7,283 nt of DNA from Planctomycetota bacterium. Its GTDB lineage: Bacteria; Planctomycetota; Planctomycetia; Planctomycetales; Planctomycetaceae. The position numbers and the translations under genes are program-made. Shown here one piece after another: positions 1 to 6,046 of the stretch. The DNA lies in assembly GCA_023429275.1 (NCBI GenBank), contig JAEYWB010000280.1, positions 1 through 7,283 on the forward strand. The letters run 5' to 3'. The notes beneath the pieces are model-generated. The model was not told where the DNA came from and did not search any database. It saw nothing but the letters and a program-made list of their open reading frames with translations. Position 1 is the first letter of the stretch; every line of letters begins with the position of its first letter.

Positions 1-44
1 GTCGTGACTTGCCCTGCCCACCCCTTCGAGAGGAGACCTTCAGA

Positions 45-602
45 GTGCTACACCTCCGCCTGTCTTTCGGTCTCCTGACGATCGGCTTCCTCGCAAGTGC
101 CGCCGGGTGCAATCGGCCCGCCCCGACGCCGACTCCTCCCCCGGCCGCTCCGGCTGCGGCGCCGATGGCCCCGCCGGCACAGGCCGGAGCCCCGATGCCT
201 CCGGCTCCCCCCGCTCCGCCGGCCGATCCGGTCAAGGCGATCCCGAACGTCCCCGCGAAGCTCGTCGACAAGAACAAGGCACTCGCGGAGAACCCGAAGC
301 TCGTCGACACGGAAAACAAGGTCATCATCGGCGACCCGGTGTCGTTTGCCGGAAGCGTCTACTTCTCGGCGATCAACCAGGTCACCTACGCCTCGCTCAA
401 GCAGACGATCGATGCCCACAAGGCGCTCAACGACAAGCCGCCGACCTATGACGAGCTGATGGCGATGCTCAAGATGGTCAACTTCGAGTTCCCGGGCCTC
501 AAGCCCTGGCAGGTCTATGCCTACGACGACAAGGACGGCACCGTGACGGTGCTGGAAGATCCCGACGCGAAGGCCGAAGCTTTCAAGAAAGTCGGATTGT
601 AG
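45..602 (+). CDS. Putative lipoprotein with Pro/Ala-rich linker, unknown function
   Basis: I do not recognise the family. The start is taken as the GTG at 45 because AGGAG (31-35) lies 9 nt upstream; an in-frame TTG at 9 has no such site. The 185-residue product has a short basic N-terminus (LHLRL), a hydrophobic core (about residues 9-20) and a lipobox-like ending, ASAAGC, with Cys22 as the likely lipidated residue. Ala rather than Leu at -3 makes the box slightly atypical. Residues 25-60 are almost only Pro, Ala and Met, a flexible spacer of the kind that lifts a domain off a membrane. Residues 65-185 are charged and soluble, with a Lys/Asn-rich segment (KLVDKNKALAENPKLVD) and a segment near 134-160 (PTYDELMAMLKMVNFEFPG). 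The mature protein is probably anchored on the periplasmic side of a membrane. Its stop codon directly abuts the next start, which suggests co-transcription with the GTPase gene. Lipoprotein nature is fairly sure; function is unknown. Confidence 0.8.
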   Translation: MLHLRLSFGLLTIGFLASAAGCNRPAPTPTPPPAAPAAAPMAPPAQAGAPMPPAPPAPPADPVKAIPNVPAKLVDKNKALAENPKLVDTENKVIIGDPVSFAGSVYFSAINQVTYASLKQTIDAHKALNDKPPTYDELMAMLKMVNFEFPGLKPWQVYAYDDKDGTVTVLEDPDAKAEAFKKVGL

Positions 603-1718
603 GTGAGCGAGCCGCAAGCCGTCGAAAGCCTGCCGGAGGTCGCTCCGCTCCGCGCGTGCGTCCTGACCGCCCCGGGGCGCGGTGCCGTGGCGACGATCCA
701 GGTTCATGGGGACCTCGAGCAGTTCGACCGGGCGAACCTGTTCCGCGCCCGGAACGGCCGACCGATTTCGCGACAGGAGATCGGCCCGATCCTCTTCGGC
801 CACTGGTCGTCCCCGGCGGCGAGTGAGGAATCGGCACCGACGGAGGAGGTCGTCGCCTGTCGGCTCGACACCGCGACGGTGGAAATCCACTGCCACGGCG
901 GGACCGCTGCCATCGAGAGGATCCTGGGCGATCTCCGGCGAAGCGGTGCCGAGGTTCTCGAGTCTCAAGAGGCCGGGTGGAGGCATCCCGGCCCCCTGAG
1001 CGCCGCCTGCGAGCGGGCGCTGCTCGCCGCTTCGACCAGGCGTGCGGCGCTGATTCTCATGAGCCAGCACGAGCTCTGGACACGCGAGCTCGATCGCTGG
1101 GCGAAGCGGACCGCCGACGAGATCCAGCAACGGATCCGCGAGATCGCGGCCTGGAAGCCTTTCACTGAGCGGCTGACGATCCCCGCGAAGATCGTCCTCT
1201 GCGGCCGGCCGAACGTCGGGAAGTCGAGCCTGATGAACGCCATCGCCGGTTTCGCCCGGTCGATCGTCCATCATGTCCCGGGAACGACCCGCGACGTCGT
1301 GACGCTGGAGACCGCCATCGACGGCTGGCCGGTCCGTTTGTCGGACACCGCGGGCCTCCGCGAGACCGCCGACCCGCTGGAGGCCGAAGGAGTCCGCCGC
1401 ACGCACCGGGCCGTCGCCGAGGCGGATCTCGTCATCGGCCTCTTCGATCTCTCGGTTCCTCCCGGGCCGGAAGACGCGTCGCTCTGGAATGATCTTCCGC
1501 TGACGGCCCTGCGGGTCGGCAACAAGTCCGATCTCCCGTCAACATGGCCGAACGAGCGAGTGTCGGCCCTCCTTCAGGTGTCGGCCGCAACCGGAGAAGG
1601 GATCGCGGCACTGCTGTCCGAAATCAGCCGACGCCTCGTCCCCTCGACCCCTCCCGCCGACCTGCCGCTCCCCATCTCCGAAGAATGGCAGACCTGGCTC
1701 CCCCCTCCCCCTGCGTAG
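603..1718 (+). CDS. MnmE/TrmE-like GTPase, short form lacking the C-terminal Cys motif
   Basis: This resembles the tRNA-modification GTPase MnmE, which with MnmG modifies U34 in the wobble position of some tRNAs. Residues 15-120 match the N-terminal folate-binding domain: TAPGRGAVATIQVHG at the start and VEIHCHGG at 93-100. A shortened helical stretch (about 130-190) follows. The G domain has all motifs: P-loop GRPNVGKSS (201-209), switch I PGTTRD (226-231), DTAG (248-251), NKSD (307-310) and SA (327-328). MnmE is normally about 450 residues and ends in a helical segment with a CxGK motif whose Cys is needed for catalysis. This protein is 371 residues and ends WLPPPPA soon after the G domain. 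The following 42 nt before the convergent gene leave no room for the missing part, so a simple frameshift is unlikely. The GTG start at 603 touches the previous TAG stop, has no good ribosome site, and probably relies on translational coupling. It could be a divergent or lineage-specific MnmE, or a paralogue with another role. Confidence 0.88.
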   Translation: MSEPQAVESLPEVAPLRACVLTAPGRGAVATIQVHGDLEQFDRANLFRARNGRPISRQEIGPILFGHWSSPAASEESAPTEEVVACRLDTATVEIHCHGGTAAIERILGDLRRSGAEVLESQEAGWRHPGPLSAACERALLAASTRRAALILMSQHELWTRELDRWAKRTADEIQQRIREIAAWKPFTERLTIPAKIVLCGRPNVGKSSLMNAIAGFARSIVHHVPGTTRDVVTLETAIDGWPVRLSDTAGLRETADPLEAEGVRRTHRAVAEADLVIGLFDLSVPPGPEDASLWNDLPLTALRVGNKSDLPSTWPNERVSALLQVSAATGEGIAALLSEISRRLVPSTPPADLPLPISEEWQTWLPPPPA

Positions 1719-1752
1719 CCGCGGACGACGGTCGACGAAAGCGTGGCCTACG
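1714..1752. terminator. Possible bidirectional terminator hairpin between convergent genes
   Basis: CGTAGCCGCG (1714-1723) can pair with CGTGGCCTACG (1742-1752), giving ten pairs with one G-T wobble and one bulged base, around an 18-nt loop. It overlaps the stop of the MnmE-like gene and lies 9 nt from the end of the kinase gene on the other strand, where a shared terminator would be expected. No T-tract follows on either strand, so the intrinsic terminator call is weak. Confidence 0.3.
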
Positions 1753-1760
1753 GAAGACCG

Positions 1761-3227
1761 CTACCCGCCTGTTGCCAGCGGAATCGTCCAGCGGAACACC
1801 GCCCCCCGGGCGGGCGAGCCGTCGAGGATGAGATCGCCGCCGAGGTGGCGGGCGATGCGGCGGGCGATCGGGAGGCCGAGGCCTGTTCCTGCCACGCCGG
1901 ACTGGCGGGCCTGGCGCGTTCGGAAAAAGGGCTCGAAGATCTCGTGCCGCGACTCCGGCTCGATCCCGATCCCCTGGTCGGTCACTTCGATCACCGCGGA
2001 CGTTCCGTCCTGATGAAGGGAGACCGTCACCGCCGAGCCGGCGTCGCTGTACTTGAAGGCGTTGCCGATGAGGTTGTCGAGGACCTGTCCGAACAGAGGG
2101 GGCGGCACCTGGCAGACAAGCGGTCCCGCTGCGGTGCGGATCGACAGGTCGCTCGACCGCGGATGCGACTGCCACCGGGCTCCGGTCGCCTCCGCGAGAG
2201 GTTGAAGGTCGACCGGCGGAGCGGCCGCCACGTCGTCGTCGCCAGGGGGGCGGGCGAGGAGGAGCATCGCCTCGATCGTTTCCCGCAACTCACCCACCTG
2301 GTCACGGACGATTCCGAGAGTCTGGACGTACTCATCTGGCGATCGCGGACGGCGGAGGGCCACGTCCACCTGTCCCTGCAGGACCGTCACGGGCGTCCGG
2401 AGCTGGTGAGCCGCGTCACCGGCGAACCGTCGCTGCCCTTCATAAGCCGCGAACAAATGGTCGAGGACTCCGTTGAACGCCCGGGCGAGGTCCGCCAGTT
2501 CGTCGCCCGTCGAGGCGACCGGGAGACGCCGCTCGGGGGAGTCAAGGTTCATCGTGCGGGAGGCGAGGGCCATCTCCCGCACCGGCGTGAGGGCCTTGCG
2601 GGTGAACCACCGGCCGAGCCCCGCGGCAAGGAGCCAGGCGAGCGCCGGCGCGATGACGAGCAGCGTCCCCAGCCAGGTGAGGGTCGCGTGGAGATCCTGG
2701 GTGGACCGGGCGACGGTGACGATGAGCCGCTCCCGTTCCAGTGGATCGCGCAGCTCGGCTGCCTTCGGGTGCGGCGCCGCGAGGCGGTATTGAAGAAACC
2801 GCCAGCGGCCGTCGGCCGAGAGAGCCTGGCCGTCCCGCCAGTCACTGGCAAATTCGAGGATCGCGCGGGCTTCGGGGTCCACGAAGTCCGGCGCAGCGGT
2901 GGAACCGGGAGCGCCAACCCGCAGCCGGGGTTGGAGGTTGCGGGAGACGTCCATCGTCGCCCCCTGCTCGTCGACCACCACCCACCGGACATCCTCGACG
3001 CCGGTCTCGACGCCGAGGGTCACGGTGTGGTCCGAGGGCTCCCACTTGACGTCGTCGTCCTCGACCTCGACCGCGGCGACGAGCGTGTTGAGCGAGGCCT
3101 GGAGCTGTTCCTCGAACTGGCGGTCGAGGTAGCTGCGGGCGGTGACGAACAGCAGGGTCGAATAGGCCACGAGGATGCAGGCCAGGGCCCCGAGGAAGAA
3201 GGCGGAGACCCGGGTGACGAGGGTCAT
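1761..3227 (-). CDS. Two-component sensor histidine kinase (HAMP, HisKA, HATPase)
   Basis: This is a 488-residue membrane sensor kinase of the class paired with OmpR-type regulators. A first membrane helix (about 7-29) and a second (about 184-205) frame a periplasmic domain of about 150 residues with no family I recognise. A HAMP linker (about 206-258) follows. The dimerisation/phosphoacceptor helix has the H-box AGDAAHQLRTPV with His274. The ATPase domain has an N-box (LDNLIGNAFKYS, Asn389), G1 DQGIGI (417-422), F-box FEPFFR (431-436) and G2 GTGLGL (447-452). All key residues are intact, so the enzyme should autophosphorylate and pass phosphate to the neighbouring regulator. The ATG at 3225-3227 overlaps the regulator's stop by 4 nt, and GGAGG lies 7 nt upstream inside the regulator gene, so translation is coupled. 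The architecture is like QseC, CusS and other metal or envelope sensors, but nothing in the neighbourhood identifies the signal. Confidence 0.95.
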   Translation of the reverse strand: MTLVTRVSAFFLGALACILVAYSTLLFVTARSYLDRQFEEQLQASLNTLVAAVEVEDDDVKWEPSDHTVTLGVETGVEDVRWVVVDEQGATMDVSRNLQPRLRVGAPGSTAAPDFVDPEARAILEFASDWRDGQALSADGRWRFLQYRLAAPHPKAAELRDPLERERLIVTVARSTQDLHATLTWLGTLLVIAPALAWLLAAGLGRWFTRKALTPVREMALASRTMNLDSPERRLPVASTGDELADLARAFNGVLDHLFAAYEGQRRFAGDAAHQLRTPVTVLQGQVDVALRRPRSPDEYVQTLGIVRDQVGELRETIEAMLLLARPPGDDDVAAAPPVDLQPLAEATGARWQSHPRSSDLSIRTAAGPLVCQVPPPLFGQVLDNLIGNAFKYSDAGSAVTVSLHQDGTSAVIEVTDQGIGIEPESRHEIFEPFFRTRQARQSGVAGTGLGLPIARRIARHLGGDLILDGSPARGAVFRWTIPLATGG

Positions 3228-3931
3228 TCGTCACCCTCCCCTTCGCTGTCGTCCGCGGGAGGGGAATCGAGGAGATAGCCTCGTCCCCGGCGTGTCTGGA
3301 TGACGCGTGGCCCCCACGCCTCGAGCTTCCGACGGACCTCTTTCACGTGAACCTCGAGCGTGTTCGAGAGGCCGTCGAAATTTTCGTCCCAGACGCTTTC
3401 GTAGATCCGCGTGCGTGAGAGGATCTTTGTGGGGTTCCGAAGGAAGAAGATGAGGAGCGAGAACTCCTTGGCGGTCAGATCGATCGGGTGTCCCGCGCGG
3501 GTCACCTTCTGCGTCGCCAGGTCGGCGCGGATGTCCTGGAATTCGAGGGTGGCGTTCTCCTGCCGGGCCGGCCGCCGCAAGAGGGCCCGGACGCGGGCGA
3601 GGAGCTCTTCGAAGGAGAACGGCTTGCAGAGGTAGTCGTCCGCACCGGCATCGAGCCCGGTGACACGGTCCTGGATGCCGTCCCGGGCGGTGAGAAACAG
3701 GACGGGGGTCGTCCGGTTCCTCTGGCGGAAACGGCGGAGGATGTCGATCCCATCCTCGCCGGGGAGCCACCAGTCGAGGAGGACGAGGTCCCACGATCCG
3801 GCCTCGAGCATGTGGGCGGCGGAACGGCCATCCGCGACGTGGTCGACCGTGTAGCCTTCTTCACGGAGTCCGCGCGTCAGGAAATCGGCGATGCGAGGTT
3901 CGTCCTCGACGACGAGGAGATGGCTGCTCAC
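3224..3931 (-). CDS. OmpR/PhoB-family response regulator
   Basis: This is a 235-residue transcription factor, the typical size for the family. The receiver domain (about 4-115) has the acidic pair Glu9-Asp10, phosphoacceptor Asp53 in LVLLDWWLPGEDG, Thr81 in FLTARD, and Lys103 in YLCKPF; all catalytic positions are present. The two Trp directly after Asp53 are less usual. The C-terminal winged-helix DNA-binding domain (about 127-222) has the motif LTAKEFSLL (152-160), a recognition-helix region ending in NTLEVHVKEVRRKLE, and the wing TRRGRGYLL (213-221). The tail (PPADDSEGEGDE) is acidic. The start is the GTG at 3929-3931, with GGAG (complement of 3938-3941) 6 nt upstream. It is the first gene of a two-gene operon with the kinase that overlaps its stop, which makes the partner assignment secure. 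Target genes are unknown. Auto-regulation from the upstream gap is possible but not shown. Confidence 0.96.
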   Translation of the reverse strand: MSSHLLVVEDEPRIADFLTRGLREEGYTVDHVADGRSAAHMLEAGSWDLVLLDWWLPGEDGIDILRRFRQRNRTTPVLFLTARDGIQDRVTGLDAGADDYLCKPFSFEELLARVRALLRRPARQENATLEFQDIRADLATQKVTRAGHPIDLTAKEFSLLIFFLRNPTKILSRTRIYESVWDENFDGLSNTLEVHVKEVRRKLEAWGPRVIQTRRGRGYLLDSPPADDSEGEGDE

Positions 3932-3959
3932 TCAGGACTCCAGGCGACTGGAAGAGGGT

Positions 3960-3988
3960 ATTGTTCGATAGACGGCTTCGCGGGACAA
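3960..3988 (-). promoter_or_regulatory. Candidate sigma-70-like promoter for the regulator-kinase operon
   Basis: On the minus strand TTGTCC (3983-3988, four of six matches to the -35 consensus) and AACAAT (3960-3965, four of six to -10) are separated by exactly 17 nt. The expected transcript start, near 3953, would leave a leader of about 20 nt carrying the GGAG site before the GTG at 3931. The matches are modest and promoter rules in this lineage are uncertain, so this is only a candidate. Confidence 0.3.
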
Positions 3989-4000
3989 GCGGCTTTGAGC

Positions 4001-4088
4001 GATCAGCAATCGGCTCTCAGCAATCAGCAGTCAGCTCGGGCGATGCGTTGACAGCTGAGAGCTGACGGCTGAGAGCTGACAGCTGCTT
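4001..4088. repeat. Inverted pair of 7-bp-periodic repeats (heptad arrays)
   Basis: The left arm (4001-4035) is five tandem heptamers of form NNTCAGC: GATCAGC, AATCGGC, TCTCAGC, AATCAGC, AGTCAGC. The right arm (4054-4088) is five heptamers of the reverse-complement form GCTGANN: GCTGAGA, GCTGACG, GCTGAGA, GCTGACA and an imperfect GCTGCTT. An 18-nt spacer (4036-4053) separates them. The five-base core pairs between arms while the two variable bases mostly do not, so a folded strand would be a long stem with regularly spaced 2-nt internal loops. From general knowledge, TCAGC-type heptad repeats occur between genes in many bacteria, and their stop-free translations (SALSNQQSAL-like) are a known annotation artefact. 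The element lies between the small membrane-protein gene and the regulator operon. Function is not known. Confidence 0.85.
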
Positions 4089-4113
4089 CCTCCGTCGCCC
4101 GCGGGTTGATCGC

Positions 4114-4239
4114 TCAGACCAGCAGATCGACGAGGGATCGGAACATTCCCAGGGCGGTGACGCACCAGTCGGCCAGAGCCACGAGGAACGGCACCAGGAG
4201 AATAGAGATCGCAGGGATCCAGACAGCTCGATCTCGCAT
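4114..4239 (-). CDS. Small single-span membrane protein, 41 residues, unknown function
   Basis: This short gene is called from its start site and product. AAGGAG (complement of 4249-4254) lies 9 nt before the ATG at 4237-4239, the strongest ribosome site in the window. The product begins MRDRAVWIPAISILLVPFLV, continues ALADWCVTALGMFRS, and ends LVDLLV before TGA (4114-4116). A charged N-terminus (Arg2, Asp3, Arg4) is followed by an almost wholly apolar stretch, about residues 6-23, that could span a membrane. An amphipathic second half holds Trp25, Cys26 and Arg34. By the positive-inside rule the N-terminus should be cytoplasmic. I do not recognise a family. It lies upstream of the regulator-kinase operon on the same strand, 182 nt away and separated by the heptad repeat, so co-transcription is possible but unsupported. 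A chance frame cannot be excluded, but the ribosome site together with the hydrophobic pattern argues for a real gene. Confidence 0.55.
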   Translation of the reverse strand: MRDRAVWIPAISILLVPFLVALADWCVTALGMFRSLVDLLV

Positions 4240-4255
4240 GATTCGGGACTCCTTC

Positions 4256-4271
4256 GTTCCCCGTCGGGAAC
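4256..4271 (-). promoter_or_regulatory. Perfect 6-bp hairpin directly upstream of the small ORF ribosome site
   Basis: GTTCCC (4256-4261) and GGGAAC (4266-4271) are exact reverse complements around a 4-nt loop. In the minus-strand transcript the stem ends one base before the AAGGAG site (complement of 4249-4254) of the 41-residue gene. It could stabilise the 5' end or shape ribosome access. No ligand or regulator is implied by the sequence. Confidence 0.35.
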
Positions 4272-4351
4272 CCGCCTGGAACCGTTTCCGTCAGCGAGCA
4301 CGTCAGGTGAACGATCGGAGTATCGACCCTGCCTCTAAGACGACCCTGAAG

Positions 4352-4377
4352 CGAACATAAGATCGGCTTTATGTTCG
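4352..4377. promoter_or_regulatory. AT-rich 9-bp dyad, possible operator or hairpin
   Basis: CGAACATAA (4352-4360) and TTATGTTCG (4369-4377) are perfect reverse complements separated by 8 nt (GATCGGCT). Centre-to-centre spacing is 17 bp, between one and two helical turns. The half-sites are clearly more AT-rich than the surrounding DNA. Position between divergent genes suits an operator for a dimeric regulator. It could also form a transcript hairpin, but it lies about 190 nt before the aminotransferase start and has no terminator T-run. Confidence 0.4.
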
Positions 4378-4566
4378 GCTCGAGGGGGAGGAACCGGGTT
4401 GCGAAGCGACGGATTGATAACTGCGGCGGCGGCGTCAAAATGCTGGCGTCGGAGTTCTGTCTCCTCCCGAAATCCCGCGGTTTCCCATGTCAGGGGCGAA
4501 CCGGCGGGTGAGACGGACTGTCCGGCGCTCCCGCACTCCGTTTCACGCCCTTTCAGGATTCCCCGC

Positions 4567-5772
4567 GTGTCGCACACGTCCGCCTCGAGCGAAGAGACGA
4601 TCGCCCTGTTCGACAAGTACGTCATCCCGAACTACCGCCGCTACCCGATCGCGCTCGTCCGCGGCGAAGGCTCGACGGTCTGGGATGCGGAGGGGAACCG
4701 CTACCTCGACTTTTTCCCCGGGTGGGGCTGCAACATCCTCGGCTACTCGCCGGAGCGGGTGGTGCGGGCGATCCAGGAGCAGGCGGCCACGCTGATCCAC
4801 ATCCCGAATACGTGGTACATCGAAGCCCAGGGACGATTCGCCGAGGCCCTCTGCACGCGCTCGTTCGGCAAGGCGTTCTTCTGCAACAGCGGCGCCGAGG
4901 CGAACGAAGGGGCGATCAAGCTCGCCCGGATGCATACCCCCGCCGGCAAGTACAAGATCATCACCTTCGAGAACGGCTTCCACGGGCGGACCTTCGCGGC
5001 CGTGACCGCGACCGCCCAGCCGAAGTACCACGAGGGGATTACGCCGCTTCTGCCCGGGTTCCTCTACGCGCCGCTCAACGACCTCAATGCGGTCCGGGAG
5101 CTGATCGACAACGAAACGTGTGCGATCCTGATCGAGCCGGTGCAGGGAGAAGGGGGAGTGAACATTCCCGACCCCGGCTTCCTCCAGGGCCTGCGGGACC
5201 TGTGCGACGAGCGCGGCCTCCTGTTGATCTTCGACGAAGTCCAGACCTGCATGGGCCGGACCGGGGAATGGTTCGGCTACCAGACGTTCGGCGTCCAGCC
5301 GGACATCATGACGCTCGCCAAGGGGGTGGCGGGGGGCGTCGCCTGCGGGGCGCTCATCTGCCGCGACGAAATCGCGCCGAGCCTGCGGCCGGGGATGCAC
5401 GCCAGCACGTTCGGCGGCAATCCGCTCGCCATGGCGGCCGGGCTGGCGACGATCGAGACGATCGAAGAGGAGGGGCTCCTCGACAACGTCCACGCGATGT
5501 CGGAGCGGTTCCGGGCGCACTTCGAAGCCCTGAAGAGCGAACTGCCGCTGATCGAGCAGCTGCGGGTCTGCGGGATGATGATTGGCCTCGAGCTCTCGAC
5601 CAGCGCCCTGCCGGTCGTCGGCAAGTGCATGGAGAAGGGGCTGCTCGTCAACGCGACGCACGACACCGTCGTCCGTCTGCTCCCGGCTCTGAACATCACC
5701 GAAGAAGACGTCGACGAAGGGTGCTCCATCCTGACAGGGGTGCTGCGACAGCTCGCCGAAGAGACGGCGTGA
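4567..5772 (+). CDS. argD: Acetylornithine aminotransferase-like class III PLP enzyme
   Basis: The product (401 residues, about the usual ArgD length) is a cytosolic PLP-dependent class III aminotransferase. In arginine synthesis ArgD converts N-acetylglutamate semialdehyde to N-acetylornithine with glutamate as amino donor; many ArgD proteins also act on succinyl-diaminopimelate in lysine synthesis. Visible motifs are the cofactor-phosphate region [16 protein letters not shown] (106-121), FENGFHGRT (134-142), [10 protein letters not shown] (189-198), [12 protein letters not shown] (222-233) with Asp223 contacting the PLP ring nitrogen, the Schiff-base Lys252 in TLAKGVAGG, and TFGGNPLA (281-288). 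All catalytic residues are present. The start is taken as GTG at 4567 because AGGA (4555-4558) precedes it by 8 nt and the family's N-terminus begins soon after; a longer frame upstream lacks family similarity. It stands alone with no other arg genes in view, so a related ornithine or succinylornithine transaminase role is possible. Confidence 0.9.
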   Translation: MSHTSASSEETIALFDKYVIPNYRRYPIALVRGEGSTVWDAEGNRYLDFFPGWGCNILGYSPERVVRAIQEQAATLIHIPNTWYIEAQGRFAEALCTRSFGKAFFCNSGAEANEGAIKLARMHTPAGKYKIITFENGFHGRTFAAVTATAQPKYHEGITPLLPGFLYAPLNDLNAVRELIDNETCAILIEPVQGEGGVNIPDPGFLQGLRDLCDERGLLLIFDEVQTCMGRTGEWFGYQTFGVQPDIMTLAKGVAGGVACGALICRDEIAPSLRPGMHASTFGGNPLAMAAGLATIETIEEEGLLDNVHAMSERFRAHFEALKSELPLIEQLRVCGMMIGLELSTSALPVVGKCMEKGLLVNATHDTVVRLLPALNITEEDVDEGCSILTGVLRQLAEETA

Positions 5773-5809
5773 GCCTTTTCCTCCTTTTCCCGTGACACTC
5801 CGGGGAACC

Positions 5810-5829
5810 ACGGACGACGAAAGGTCCGT
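5810..5829 (+). terminator. Possible terminator after the aminotransferase gene
   Basis: ACGGAC (5810-5815) and GTCCGT (5824-5829) form a perfect 6-bp stem around an 8-nt loop, 37 nt after the aminotransferase stop. There is no following T-tract, and an alternative pairing (CCGTG 5790-5794 with CACGG 5809-5813) competes. The position fits a terminator; the structure alone is not decisive. Confidence 0.3.
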
Positions 5830-5957
5830 TGGGTGCGATTGAGCCGCGCCCGGCGGGTGCGTCGCGGTTCCGTGCGGCGAAAAGGCGTTCAATTCGCTTT
5901 AACGGTTCCTTGGCATAACCTGTCGCTTCTTGCTTTGGGCCTAAGGGGATTCCCTGG

Positions 5958-5984
5958 TGCGAGAAACTCGCATTCGTGCGTTTT
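5958..5984 (+). promoter_or_regulatory. Two mutually exclusive hairpins followed by a T-run
   Basis: TGCGAG (5958-5963) pairs with CTCGCA (5967-5972) around an AAA loop. The last four bases of that right arm, CGCA (5969-5972), can instead pair with TGCG (5977-5980) around a TTCG loop, a very stable tetraloop, immediately followed by TTTT (5981-5984). The second form looks like a minimal terminator that the first form would block. This is an arrangement seen in attenuators, but the terminator stem is only 4 bp, so the reading is tentative. Confidence 0.25.
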
Positions 5985-6046
5985 GGCAACGCGTCGTTAC
6001 AGACAGGGTTTACGTTTAGGTTGTCGCAGTCCCCTCACTGTGACAC

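Larger units (their letters stand above)
4240..4566. other. Divergent intergenic region between small ORF and aminotransferase
   Basis: These 327 nt separate the leftward 41-residue gene from the rightward aminotransferase and must carry both promoters. The frame of the aminotransferase stays open upstream to a TTG at 4399, but that extra stretch translates to a Ser/Arg-rich sequence with no aminotransferase character and has no ribosome site at its start, so I read it as non-coding. I see a hairpin beside the small gene's ribosome site and an AT-rich dyad, listed separately. No convincing -35/-10 pair was found for either gene. Confidence 0.6.

Noticed and set aside
48..1406. Long minus-strand open frame (452 codons) opposite the lipoprotein and GTPase genes
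   Set aside because: It lies antisense to two genes with clear signals and motifs. The product is Arg/Gly/Asp-rich and low in complexity, as expected from the opposite strand of GC-rich coding DNA.
1743..3278. Long plus-strand open frame (511 codons) opposite the histidine kinase
   Set aside because: The kinase on the minus strand has all its motifs. The antisense product is rich in Arg, Gly and Glu and shows no domain.
4017..4438. Minus-strand open frames that run through the heptad repeats (94 and 135 codons)
   Set aside because: Part of their products is translated heptad repeat (QLSALSRQLSA-like), a known artefact. The 41-residue frame in the same region has the better start signal.
4399..4566. 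N-terminal extension of the aminotransferase from TTG 4399
   Set aside because: The added 56 residues have no aminotransferase similarity, the TTG has no ribosome site, and GTG 4567 has AGGA at the right distance.
4543..5892. Minus-strand open frame (449 codons) opposite the aminotransferase
   Set aside because: It is a third-position GC shadow of the aminotransferase, with no recognisable motif and no ribosome site.
5910..5933. Possible sigma-54 promoter (TTGGCAT ... TTGC)
   Set aside because: The GG-to-GC spacing is 11 or 18 nt instead of the required 10, so it does not fit.
5983..6013. Possible sigma-70 promoter with TTGGCA as -35
   Set aside because: The -35 match is good, but no acceptable -10 hexamer lies 16-18 nt downstream.
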